Of a stretch of DNA of 10,380 bases, positions 1 to 6,393 are shown one piece after another (the first letter of the stretch is position 1; each line of letters opens with the position of its first letter). The DNA is from an uncultured Spirochaetales bacterium. Lineage in GTDB: Bacteria; Spirochaetota; Spirochaetia; Sphaerochaetales; Sphaerochaetaceae. The position numbers and the translations under genes are program-made. A model generated the notes under the pieces. That model was not told the DNA's origin. It worked only from the letters and a program-made list of their open reading frames with translations, and ran no database searches. Where the stretch lies: NCBI GenBank assembly GCA_945947045.1, contig CAMEXG010000064.1, positions 1 to 10,380 of the forward strand. The letters run 5' to 3'.

Positions 1-273
1 ATATGTGATGAAGAAAACGAAGAACTTATAAAAAAGGCTGAGAATCTGGCACTCAGGAATGAAGATTTAGCTATCAAGAATGAAGATTTGGCTATCAAGA
101 ATGAAGATTTGGCTATCAAAGCCGAGACCCTTACCAATGAGTACAATATGGTAAAGAATCAGAACGCTGACTTAATAAAGATTCTTATAACCGAAGGTTT
201 TTCTGACATAGAAATTGCATCGAGAGCTAATTTGTCAATAGAAGAAGTTGAAGCTGTTAGATCTACTTTGTAA
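1..273 (+). CDS. Small coiled-coil/HTH-like protein, copy 1 (5' end outside window)
   Basis: The frame is open from base 1, so the true start lies upstream. Ninety residues are visible. They begin ICDEENEELIKKAE, continue into the seven-residue unit NEDLAIK repeated three times, then end in LIKILITEGFSDIEIASRANLSIEEVEAVRSTL-type sequence. The heptads with Leu/Ile at spaced positions predict a coiled coil. The ending (G-x-S-D-x-E-I-A-x-x-x-x-L-S-x-x-E-V) has the pattern of a short helix-turn-helix. This architecture resembles the C-terminal tails of Rpn/YhgA-like PD-(D/E)XK 'transposase' proteins and the small free-standing ORFs derived from them; that link is inference from pattern. The function is unknown. 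A second copy follows at 308-580, one heptad shorter. Confidence 0.7.
   Translation: MCDEENEELIKKAENLALRNEDLAIKNEDLAIKNEDLAIKAETLTNEYNMVKNQNADLIKILITEGFSDIEIASRANLSIEEVEAVRSTL
61..120 (+). repeat. 21-bp in-frame tandem repeats (NEDLAIK heptads)
   Basis: Units at 61-81, 82-102 and 103-120 are nearly identical and each encodes NEDLAIK. The first two differ at one base. The equivalent part of copy 2 has fewer and more diverged units, so copy 1 probably gained a unit recently by slippage or unequal exchange. Confidence 0.85.
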
Positions 274-307
274 TCGAGATGATAGATCTTAGAGGAAGCA
301 TAGTAAT

Positions 308-580
308 ATGTGTAAATATGTAAGAGCAATATGTGATGAAGAAAACGAAGAACTTATAAAAAAGGCTGAGAGCCTTGCTATCAAGAATGAGGATTTAGCC
401 ATTAAGAACGAAAACCTAACTATTAAGGCTGAGAATCTTACTAATGAGTATAATAATGTAAAAAACCAAAATGCTGGTCTAATAAAGATTCTTATAACCG
501 AAGGCTTTTCTGACAAAGAAATTGCATCGAGAGGCAATTTGTCACTAGCTGAAGTTGAAGCTGTCAGGGCTTCTTTGTAA
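308..580 (+). CDS. Small coiled-coil/HTH-like protein, copy 2
   Basis: A 90-residue protein beginning MCKYVRAICDEENEELIKKAE. Residues 8-90 align with all that is visible of copy 1, with one NEDLAIK-type heptad fewer. The N-terminal half is a charged heptad-repeat helix. The C-terminal ~35 residues (LITEGFSDKEIASRGNLSLAEVEAV) read like a short helix-turn-helix. The chosen ATG at 308 follows an AGAGGAAG Shine-Dalgarno-like stretch at 291-298, a slightly long spacing of 9-12 bases. That stretch also lies in the 3' flank of copy 1, so the duplicated unit carries its own ribosome binding site. The MCKxV start is common in small ORFs related to Rpn-family nuclease tails, where the nuclease domain is absent. 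The catalytic domain is not present here. A DNA-binding or oligomerisation role is plausible but unproven. Confidence 0.7.
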   Translation: MCKYVRAICDEENEELIKKAESLAIKNEDLAIKNENLTIKAENLTNEYNNVKNQNAGLIKILITEGFSDKEIASRGNLSLAEVEAVRASL

Positions 581-656
581 TCGAGATGATAGATTTTAGA
601 GGAAGCGTAGTAATAATAATTAGACTATAGGGTCATACAATCAAAACAGAACATCG

Positions 657-684
657 AGGCATGGAGTAAATCTATGCCTTTTTT
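657..684 (+). terminator. Rho-independent terminator after the coiled-coil genes
   Basis: AGGCATGGA at 657-665 pairs with TCTATGCCT at 671-679 (9 bp including one G:U, loop GTAAA) and is followed by a run of six T. Confidence 0.8.
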
Positions 685-746
685 ATTACGCCTTCTCACG
701 ATTGGAAAATATACATAGTAGTGTATATTAGAGGTATTACATTTGA

Positions 747-1292
747 AAGTTCAAAATCTCAAGGTCACCCTTCGGAGAATCAAAAAAGAATACTTATTAT
801 AAACTAATAGATCCATTCTGCATCTTCTTCCTCCGCTTTGTGGAAGGTAAGGATAGTCTCAATCTCGATAATATAGGATTAGAAAATTTTGACACTCAGA
901 AGAGTAACGCTTGGAGAGGATTAGCATTTGAAAATGTATGCTTTAATCATATTTCAGAAATAAAAAATGCTCTTGGAATCAAAAACGTTGCAACTCGACA
1001 GACTTTATTATCCTCACAAAGTGAAGATGCTGTTAATTCACAAATAGATTTAATCATAGAGAGAAAGGATAATATTATTAATCTCTGCGAAATGAAGTTT
1101 TATAGTGACGACTATACAGTTTCAAAGGAATACTACAGGAGACTGCTTCAGAGGATTAATAATGTACAGCCATTTGTAAATAGAAAGTGTGCTGTCAGGA
1201 ATACTTTGATCACTACATTTGGATTAAAGAAAAACGAATACTCATCCGCCTTTTCTGATGTAATTGTCCTGGATGATTTATTCTCTCTTTAA
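747..1292 (+). pseudogene. C-terminal remnant of an ATP-binding/DUF234-like protein with PD-(D/E)XK motif
   Basis: The longest frame with a formal start is GTG at 840 (150 residues). However, recognisable family sequence continues upstream in the same frame to 747, where it meets an in-frame stop at 744-746: PFGESKKNTYYKLID then FFLRFVEG. This matches the region just after the ATPase domain in the large bacterial/archaeal AAA 'ATP-binding protein' families (ATPase_2 plus DUF234/nuclease-like tail), where one finds Y-x-L-x-D, WxGLAFE and ALGI. Visible landmarks, numbered from the GTG, are WRGLAFENVC at 25-34, IDLIIE with D70, and CEMKF with E84 and K86; D...ExK is a PD-(D/E)XK nuclease-like signature. 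The Walker A/B ATPase half, usually 250 or more residues, is absent. No good Shine-Dalgarno precedes 840. I read it as a 5'-truncated gene; translation from GTG 840 of a nuclease-like stub remains possible. Confidence 0.65.
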
Positions 1293-1322
1293 GCATATTA
1301 TGTTTAACTCTTTATGCTTAAA
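1288..1322 (+). terminator. Perfect 10-bp inverted repeat at the 3' end of the ATPase remnant
   Basis: TTTAAGCATA (1288-1297) pairs perfectly with TATGCTTAAA (1313-1322) across a 15-base loop, and the stop codon sits within the stem. There is no long T run, so it may be a weak terminator or a 3'-end stabilising hairpin. Confidence 0.5.
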
Positions 1323-1323
1323 A

Positions 1324-1351
1324 TAAATCCCCACATTACTGCGGGGATTTA
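1324..1351 (-). terminator. Terminator of the fusA / P-loop ATPase unit
   Basis: TAAATCCCC (1324-1332) pairs with GGGGATTTA (1343-1351), a 9-bp stem. It lies 16 bases beyond the stop of the minus-strand gene at 1368. Read on the minus strand the hairpin is followed by a T-rich tail (TTTTAAG). It faces the plus-strand hairpin at 1288-1322, so the two converging units each have a hairpin. Confidence 0.7.
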
Positions 1352-1367
1352 CAAGTCTAAATAAAAC

Positions 1368-2081
1368 TTAGTTATGTTCAGCAATAAGCATTGTCTTAGG
1401 GTTCAATGCAACCTTTGCAGGCTTTGGAACATTCTCGCCATGAGCTCTTACAACAGTCATGTTGACTTTATCAGCCTTCTCATTGAACTTGAGAGCAACA
1501 AGGACATCGATGAGAGGGAAATACTTCTCAAGTGTGTTTGGAACACCATACTCGTCAAATACGACATCTGGGCGTACAGGAGATACTGCAAACCAAACTT
1601 CGATGTTCATTCTCTTTGCAAATTCCTTGATCTTTGCAATATCATCTTCGCTGGCGATAGTAAGCTTGAAGCCGTCGAAAAGAACAGCATCGGCACTGAA
1701 TGCGCCATGGCTGATAAGAGCTTCAAGAGAAGCAAGGACTTTTTCGATTGCAACCTGCTCCTGAGAGAAGTTCATGACTACTCTGTTGGAGAGAATCTGC
1801 TCATATACTTCATTTGCATCGTCAAGAGAATTGTTGTCGACAATCTCTCTGTAGACTTCCTTATACCAGTTGATGACATGTTCCACGTTGCCGGAGAAGG
1901 AAACGTGAATAACGTGCTCTCCCTTGAAAAGCTTGTCTGTAGCTATATGGACAAGGCAGGCTGTCTTTCCGACACCCTTCTTGGAGACAATTACTCCAAG
2001 ATTACCCTTTCCAAGTCCGCCGTTTATGGAATCTTCGAAAACCCTGAGTGGGCTTACGCTATTAAGCTGCTTTAAATCCAT
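1368..2081 (-). CDS. P-loop ATPase, RecA/DnaB/KaiC-like, function unknown
   Basis: A 237-residue protein starting MDLKQLNSVSPLRVFEDSI. I chose the ATG at 2081 because GGAGGA lies about 8 bases upstream. The frame opens 13 codons earlier, but without a ribosome binding site and inside a hairpin. Residues 24-43 hold a P-loop (SKKGVGKT at 33-40). Ser is found where the first Gly/Ala of Walker A is expected, and DnaB/RadA proteins have ARPxxGKT there. Residues 131-137 (DAVLFDG) look like a Walker B strand, and SFSG at 61-64 follows the second strand. The phrase 'fix the fold, extract the time-of-use ATPase' best fits the RecA superfamily; no helicase or recombinase loops are recognisable. It lies 63 bp downstream of EF-G on the same strand, so co-transcription is likely. 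The substrate and process are unknown. Confidence 0.75.
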   Translation of the reverse strand: MDLKQLNSVSPLRVFEDSINGGLGKGNLGVIVSKKGVGKTACLVHIATDKLFKGEHVIHVSFSGNVEHVINWYKEVYREIVDNNSLDDANEVYEQILSNRVVMNFSQEQVAIEKVLASLEALISHGAFSADAVLFDGFKLTIASEDDIAKIKEFAKRMNIEVWFAVSPVRPDVVFDEYGVPNTLEKYFPLIDVLVALKFNEKADKVNMTVVRAHGENVPKPAKVALNPKTMLIAEHN

Positions 2082-2110
2082 TTTTGGTTCCTCCGGATAA
2101 CTCAATTCTA

Positions 2111-2136
2111 CCACACACAACTAACGCTGTGTGTGG
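2111..2136 (-). terminator. Intergenic hairpin between fusA and the ATPase gene
   Basis: CCACACACA (2111-2119) and TGTGTGTGG (2128-2136) form a perfect 9-bp stem with an 8-base loop, starting 9 bases after the EF-G stop. The minus-strand sequence after it (TAGAATTG) has no T run. A partial terminator, processing site or mRNA-stability element is likelier than a full stop. Confidence 0.5.
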
Positions 2137-2144
2137 AATTTGAA

Positions 2145-4259
2145 TTATTTCTGGTTCTTCTTCTTTTCTTCGTACTTCTTCTTAAGTTCTTCAGCGACGC
2201 CCATTGGAACTCTGCCGTATTTAGCGACTTCCATTGTGAACTCTGCCTTACCCTGAGTAAGAGATCTGAGAACTGTAGAATAACCGAACATCTCTGCAAG
2301 AGGTACTTCAGCAATAACAGTACACTGGTTATTGTCTTCAGTAGAAGAGATGATCATACCTCTGCGCTGGTTGATGGAACCGAAGATGTTACCCTGGAAT
2401 TCACTTGGACCTTCGACTTCAACCTTCATGATAGGCTCCAGGATAACTGGCTTTGCCTTCTCATAAGCTTCTCTGAAAGCGTTGAGAGCTGCTGTCTGGA
2501 ATGCCATATCAGATGAGTCGACCGGGTGCCAAGCACCATCATTTACACAGACCTTGACGCCGATTACAGGGAAGCCGAGCTGAGATCCCTTCTTGACAGC
2601 TGTCTGGAATCCCTTGTCACAAGATGGGATATATTCTGTAGGAATAGCACCACCCTTTACTTCATCTACAAATACGTAGTCTGGAGCTGGTTCGTCCGGA
2701 TTCTCGCTGACTGTAGGTTCAATGTATCCAGCAACACGTGCATACTGACCGGAACCACCAGTCTGCTTCTTGTGTGTATAGTTGAAATCCGCTCTCTGGC
2801 TGATAGCTTCTCTGTATGCAACTTCAGGCTGACCTACAGTCACTTCAGCTTTGTACTCTCTCTTCATTCTTTCGATGTAGACGTCCAAATGGAGCTCACC
2901 CATACCCTTGATGATTGTCTGGTTAGACTCCGGATCTACATATGTCTGGAATGTAGGGTCTTCCTTTGTAAATCTGTTGAGAGCCTTAGCCATGTTATCA
3001 GCAGCCTTCTTGTCGACAGGAGTGATGGCAAGAGAGATAACTGGGTTTGGAACGAACATACTTGTCATGGAGTAGTTGAGAGATGGATCACAGAATGTAT
3101 CGCCGCTTGCACAGTCGATGCCGAATAGAGCTGCAATCTCACCGCATCCTGCCTCTGAGATATCTTCCATTGTAGAAGCATGCATCTTTACAAGTCTTCC
3201 AACGAGGAACTTTTTCTTGCTTCTTGTATTGTAGAGAGTATCACCCTTCTTGATTCTTCCCTGATAGACACGAATATATGTCAACTGGCCATACTGACCG
3301 TCTTCAAGCTTGAATGCAAGAACGACAGGCTTTGCATCTTCTCTGGATTCCAAAACAACTTCTTTTTCGTTGTTGTCCAAGTCAAGACCTCTGTTCTCGA
3401 CATCTGTTGGATTTGGAAGATAGTCGATGACACCATCCAGAAGTGGCTGGATACCCTTGTTCTTGTAAGCGGAACCCATGAATACAGGGCAGAGTTCAAG
3501 GTTGATTGTTGCTCTTCTGATGCATTCCTTTAAGAGTTCCACAGGAACATTCTCTTCAAGCATAGCCTCCATAAGTGCATCGTTACCTGAACACATTGAG
3601 ACTGCATCCAAAAGCTCTTCTCTCTTTTCTGTAGCTTCATCCAAAAGATGAGCTGGGATTTCTTCTTCTCTTACTCCGTCACCTGATGGACCTGCATCGA
3701 AATAAAGAGCCTTCATGTTGACAAGGTCGACAACACCTTCGAGCTTATCTTCGAGACCGATTGGGATCTCCATCATAACAGCGTTAAGGCCAAGCTTCTC
3801 GATGAGCTGGTCTTTTACTCTATATGGGTTTGCACCTGTTCTGTCACACTTGTTTACAAATGCGATACGTGGAACATGATATCTCTTCATCTGGCGGTCA
3901 ACAGTGATTGACTGAGACTGTACACCTCCGACAGAGCAGAGTACCAGGATAGCTCCGTCAAGAACTCTCAAAGATCTCTCGACTTCGATTGTGAAGTCAA
4001 CGTGACCGGGAGTATCGATGACGTTGATTTCGTGACCCTTCCACATAACGTTTGTTGCAGCGGAAGCGATAGTTATTCCTCTTTCTCTTTCAAGTTCCAT
4101 GGAGTCCATGGTTGCACCGACTCCGTCCTTACCGCGGACTTCGTGAATTGCATGAATTTTGTTGCAGTAGTAGAGGATGCGTTCTGACAATGTTGTCTTA
4201 CCGGAGTCAATGTGTGCACTGATACCGATGTTTCTCATACCAAGAAGATCGTGGGTCAT
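2145..4259 (-). CDS. fusA: Elongation factor G (spirochaete EF-G1 / mtEFG1-like)
   Basis: A 704-residue translational GTPase of the normal EF-G length. It moves tRNAs and mRNA through the ribosome after peptide bond formation. The GTP-binding motifs are complete: AHIDSGKT at 15-22 (P-loop), RGITI at 60-64 (switch I), DTPGH at 82-86, and NKCD at 136-139. The effector and C-terminal domains follow in the usual order: domain II around 300-400, domain IV around 485-605 with GGSGQYARV, then domain V. The sequence around residues 32-55 and 100-127 is of the spirochaete EF-G1 / mitochondrial EFG1 subtype rather than the common bacterial EF-G (known from memory of Borrelia EF-G1, not searched). The start at 4259 follows AAGAGGT about 12 bases upstream, a long spacing. 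An in-frame ATG at codon 8 has no better site. A promoter lies at 4340-4368. It is probably co-transcribed with the ATPase gene downstream. Confidence 0.97.
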   Translation of the reverse strand: MTHDLLGMRNIGISAHIDSGKTTLSERILYYCNKIHAIHEVRGKDGVGATMDSMELERERGITIASAATNVMWKGHEINVIDTPGHVDFTIEVERSLRVLDGAILVLCSVGGVQSQSITVDRQMKRYHVPRIAFVNKCDRTGANPYRVKDQLIEKLGLNAVMMEIPIGLEDKLEGVVDLVNMKALYFDAGPSGDGVREEEIPAHLLDEATEKREELLDAVSMCSGNDALMEAMLEENVPVELLKECIRRATINLELCPVFMGSAYKNKGIQPLLDGVIDYLPNPTDVENRGLDLDNNEKEVVLESREDAKPVVLAFKLEDGQYGQLTYIRVYQGRIKKGDTLYNTRSKKKFLVGRLVKMHASTMEDISEAGCGEIAALFGIDCASGDTFCDPSLNYSMTSMFVPNPVISLAITPVDKKAADNMAKALNRFTKEDPTFQTYVDPESNQTIIKGMGELHLDVYIERMKREYKAEVTVGQPEVAYREAISQRADFNYTHKKQTGGSGQYARVAGYIEPTVSENPDEPAPDYVFVDEVKGGAIPTEYIPSCDKGFQTAVKKGSQLGFPVIGVKVCVNDGAWHPVDSSDMAFQTAALNAFREAYEKAKPVILEPIMKVEVEGPSEFQGNIFGSINQRRGMIISSTEDNNQCTVIAEVPLAEMFGYSTVLRSLTQGKAEFTMEVAKYGRVPMGVAEELKKKYEEKKKNQK

Positions 4260-4289
4260 TTGTTTCTTTATACCTCTTGTAGTAGTTGA

Positions 4290-4307
4290 GAGCGGAGGTT
4301 TCCGCTT
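4290..4307 (-). promoter_or_regulatory. Hairpin in the fusA leader
   Basis: AGCGGA and TCCGCT (4291-4296 / 4301-4306) form a 6-bp stem, 7 with a G:U, closed by a 4-base loop. It sits between the promoter and the EF-G start. Its function is unknown. It could affect mRNA stability or translation. Confidence 0.45.
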
Positions 4308-4339
4308 CTCTTTGTTTTCATAAATTCTAAACCGTTTGA

Positions 4340-4368
4340 ATATTATGGATTTTAATGTGTTTAATCAA
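4340..4368 (-). promoter_or_regulatory. Sigma-70 type promoter for fusA
   Basis: On the minus strand, TTGATT (-35, 4368-4363) and TAATAT (-10, 4345-4340) are separated by exactly 17 bp, a close match to the TTGACA-17-TATAAT consensus. This gives a leader of about 75 bases before the EF-G start. Confidence 0.7.
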
Positions 4369-4411
4369 GTATCTTGTTCATCAAACGTGAATTACCCTTT
4401 TAAAAACCAAT

Positions 4412-4452
4412 AAGAGAAGGCTAAGAGTCAATAACAATGTCTATCTTCTCTT
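4412..4452 (+). repeat. 8-bp inverted repeat in the fusA-HIT divergent region
   Basis: AAGAGAAG (4412-4419) and CTTCTCTT (4445-4452) are perfect complements 25 bases apart, lying between the two divergent promoters. This could be an operator or chance in purine-rich DNA; no regulator is identifiable. Confidence 0.3.
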
Positions 4453-4480
4453 TTCCATTTTGCCTTAGAGGTGTTAGAAT
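4452..4480 (+). promoter_or_regulatory. Candidate promoter of the HIT-lipoprotein-thioredoxin operon
   Basis: TTTCCA (4452-4457) and TAGAAT (4475-4480) are spaced 17 bp. If used, transcription would begin at or within a base or two of the ATG at 4487, giving a leaderless mRNA. The alternative is an unseen upstream promoter with AGAGG at 4467-4471 as a very distant (15 bases) Shine-Dalgarno. Confidence 0.4.
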
Positions 4481-4486
4481 CAAATC

Positions 4487-4891
4487 ATGGCTACAGTATT
4501 TGAAATGATTAGAGACGGCGTGATTCCGTCAGTAAAGATTTATGAAGATGATTTATGTTTTGTTATTTTAGATTTGTCTCCTGTAAACAAAGGACATGCT
4601 CTTGTAATATCAAAAGTCGCAGCTCCTACGTTTACGGAAGTTGAAGACTCAACTCTCCATCACATGATCAATATCGCAAAGAAAGTCGATGCAAAGATGA
4701 GAGAAAAACTAGGTGCAGAGGGTACAAACATCATGATCAACAACGGCCCTGCTTCAGGTCAGGAAGTGCCCCACCTCCATATCCACGTCATTCCAAGATA
4801 TTTTGACGACCATAAGACTTTTGTATTCCCATCTAAAGAAAAATATGAAGAAGGGGAAATGCAGAAGTATGGAGACCTTTTAAAGTTATGA
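4487..4891 (+). CDS. HIT-family nucleotide-binding hydrolase
   Basis: A 134-residue cytosolic protein of the histidine-triad superfamily (Hint/HinT-like), which hydrolyses nucleoside phosphoramidates or related nucleotidyl conjugates. The diagnostic HxHxHxx motif is HLHIHVI at 96-102, and H98 is the expected nucleophile. Upstream are the family's N-G-P-A-S-G-Q-x-V-P-H segment (86-96) and P-V-N-K-G-H-A-L-V-I at 32-41. Many family members carry an N-terminal CxxC zinc pair; it is absent here. The last ~30 residues (FPSKEKYEEGEMQKYGDLL) form a short tail seen in some bacterial members. It is the first gene of an operon and its stop overlaps the lipoprotein start by ATGA. There is no well-placed Shine-Dalgarno, in keeping with a possible leaderless start. 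The precise substrate cannot be deduced. Confidence 0.93.
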   Translation: MATVFEMIRDGVIPSVKIYEDDLCFVILDLSPVNKGHALVISKVAAPTFTEVEDSTLHHMINIAKKVDAKMREKLGAEGTNIMINNGPASGQEVPHLHIHVIPRYFDDHKTFVFPSKEKYEEGEMQKYGDLLKL

Positions 4892-5898
4892 AATCAAAGC
4901 TCACTCTTTTTATTCTTTTCACCCTCATCCTCTCCTCCTGTGCCACATACACAATTTCGGAGGCGAGGGACATCATCGATTATCCTGAAAATAAGGTATT
5001 ATCTCCTACGAAAATCAGTACGATAGAAGAGAATAAAGAGAAATTGGAAAGGGCAAAGAGGGAAGCGGAAGAAGAGAAAGAACGAATCGAGAGAGAAAAC
5101 AGCGTCAATGAATACCCGGAATCTTATTCCTCGGTAACTCTCCCCTTCTATTACAACCCTGTAAAGAACAAGTCCTCGGATACTATAAAAGACACATTCA
5201 GAGCTGTCTTGATCCCGCTGGGAGACGATAGGATGGAGGATGAAGTTCTTCTTGCCGTGAAGAACTCTGTCTCAGATATAGACTGTACTATAATTGCCCT
5301 CACCGGTTCCTACTACAACAGGTCAAGGCTTTCTACGCTCTTTGGAGAAGATGCAGTCACAGTTGAAGGTGGGACAATTATCTTCAAAGATTCCTACGCG
5401 AAAGATCTGAAGAGTGACCGCATTACTCTTTCTATTACTCCCGACTACGACCTCTCTCTCCTGATAATGGATCAGAAACCTCTTTTACCTGAAGGAGGAG
5501 ACACAGACGAAATAACAAGTCTCGTGGACCATTTAGAGGACAGGGACATAGAAGAAATAGTGGAGTATATAAGTCAGGAAGGCAGTGACAAGAAACTCTT
5601 CTTCCTTACTTCTTACGCCCCTTCTTCTTCCGATTGGACAGATTGGACGGAATATAGTTACAGAAAAGACCACAACTTTATGATTTCTGATATTCTCTCT
5701 GACCTAAAGTGGCAGGATTGCTACGATGCTGTAAGATTCTCCAGTGAAACAGAAAGCGGAGTAACTAGAAGAAACGGAGAGGTAGAAGAAAGACTGGATT
5801 ATATATGGAGCAAGGGACTTATCGTCTATTCCTCTTATACTCTTCCTTTGGAGAAAACAGAATTCTCAGCTGTTGTTGCCACATTCATCATTCCATAA
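4888..5898 (+). CDS. Putative lipoprotein with degenerate EEP-like C-terminal region
   Basis: A 336-residue protein with a lipoprotein signal peptide: MKSK, then hydrophobic residues 5-15, then lipobox LSSC with C18 as the lipidated residue. After export it should be anchored to a membrane facing the periplasm or outside. Residues 45-73 are a highly charged Glu/Lys/Arg helix, probably a coiled coil or spacer. Residues 95-336 are a globular mixed domain. Its end (ERLDYIW at 301-307, then S-A-V-V-A-T-F) and an earlier W-x-D-x-x-D-A resemble the last strands of endonuclease/exonuclease/phosphatase folds. The usual SDH catalytic ending is missing, so activity is doubtful and the fold assignment is tentative. 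The start overlaps the HIT stop (ATGA), with GGAG about 14 bases upstream, suggesting translational coupling. Its place between a HIT hydrolase and a thioredoxin does not reveal the function. Confidence 0.85.
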   Translation: MKSKLTLFILFTLILSSCATYTISEARDIIDYPENKVLSPTKISTIEENKEKLERAKREAEEEKERIERENSVNEYPESYSSVTLPFYYNPVKNKSSDTIKDTFRAVLIPLGDDRMEDEVLLAVKNSVSDIDCTIIALTGSYYNRSRLSTLFGEDAVTVEGGTIIFKDSYAKDLKSDRITLSITPDYDLSLLIMDQKPLLPEGGDTDEITSLVDHLEDRDIEEIVEYISQEGSDKKLFFLTSYAPSSSDWTDWTEYSYRKDHNFMISDILSDLKWQDCYDAVRFSSETESGVTRRNGEVEERLDYIWSKGLIVYSSYTLPLEKTEFSAVVATFIIP

Positions 5899-5924
5899 TT
5901 ATATTTATTAAACGGAGGATAAAT

Positions 5925-6236
5925 ATGATTACTCACATCACAAAAGATACATTCAAAAGCGAAGTATTGGATTCCAATATTCCTGTACTTCTCGATTTCT
6001 ACGCAGATTGGTGCGGACCATGCAGGGCACAAGGCAAGATCCTTGAAGAGCTTTCCCCTAAGTTTGAAGGAGAGATAAAGATCTGCAAGTGCAATGTCGA
6101 TAATAATCCGGAACTGGCATCGGAATTTGGAGTAATGACGATTCCAAACCTTGTCTTCTTCAAGAATGGAAACAAAGTCGGCCAGTACTCAGGTGTAATG
6201 CAGGAAGCCGGAATAAGAAGAATGTTCGAAAACTAA
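5925..6236 (+). CDS. trxA: Thioredoxin
   Basis: A 103-residue single-domain thioredoxin, the usual length, reducing disulfides in cytosolic proteins with electrons from thioredoxin reductase. The active site is WCGPC at 29-33 after the conserved DFYAD strand, and the cis-proline is in TIP (P74). No signal peptide is present. The start at 5925 is fixed by GGAGG at 5914-5918, six bases upstream. A longer in-frame reading from 5805 overlaps the lipoprotein gene and is rejected. Two extra cysteines (C54 and C56, in KICKC) lie on the strand before VDNNPELA. Extra cysteines of this kind can be redox-regulatory, but that is speculation here. It is the last gene of the operon, 26 bp after the lipoprotein and directly before a strong terminator. 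The symbol follows the general family; another thioredoxin may exist elsewhere in the genome. Confidence 0.93.
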   Translation: MITHITKDTFKSEVLDSNIPVLLDFYADWCGPCRAQGKILEELSPKFEGEIKICKCNVDNNPELASEFGVMTIPNLVFFKNGNKVGQYSGVMQEAGIRRMFEN

Positions 6237-6245
6237 GATACCTAT

Positions 6246-6268
6246 GGGCTGTTTTTGCAGCCCTTTTT
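6246..6268 (+). terminator. Rho-independent terminator of the HIT-lipoprotein-thioredoxin operon
   Basis: GGGCTG (6246-6251) pairs with CAGCCC (6258-6263), loop TTTTTG, then five T. It starts nine bases after the thioredoxin stop. Confidence 0.92.
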
Positions 6269-6269
6269 G

Positions 6270-6390
6270 AATGATGCTTTCAAAGAATCAAGGATTATAT
6301 GAGGGAGAGAACCGGAACTTATGGGCATCTTCCTCATTGTATCCGAGACCAAAGAATTCTTTCACTCTATAAGCTATCTGCTGGTTTTAT
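6270..6390 (-). other. Possible short coding remnant
   Basis: One minus-strand frame reads IAYRVKEFFGLGYNEEDAHK then FRFSPSYNP and a stop, about 31 codons between stops (roughly 6290-6385). The composition is protein-like, but there is no start codon or ribosome binding site and I do not recognise it. It may be the tail of a decayed gene. Confidence 0.2.
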
Positions 6391-6393
6391 CAT

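Larger units (their letters stand above)
1..614 (+). repeat. Tandem duplication of the coiled-coil gene unit (period 328 bp)
   Basis: Base 329 onward repeats base 1 onward. Copy 1 is 21 bases longer because it has one extra heptad. Identity is roughly 90% by eye over the 3' part. Similarity continues past both stop codons: 274-307 and 581-614 are nearly identical, including AGAGGAAGC and TAGTAAT. It then ends where the next start codon would be. Substitutions are scattered, so the duplication is not brand new. Confidence 0.85.

Noticed and set aside
61..120. CRISPR-like short repeats
   Set aside because: Units are directly adjacent with no spacers and stay in frame inside a gene.
289..537. 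Minus-strand 82-residue hydrophobic frame across copy 2
   Set aside because: It is the complement of the heptad-repeat gene; its repeated serine/phenylalanine pattern is the mirror of NEDLAIK codons.
1374..4187. Plus-strand open frames across fusA and the ATPase gene
   Set aside because: They are antisense shadows of strongly recognised minus-strand proteins; none has a ribosome binding site or family features.
5805..5924. Longer thioredoxin starting inside the lipoprotein gene
   Set aside because: The added residues are the lipoprotein 3' end in another frame; GGAGG fixes the start at 5925.
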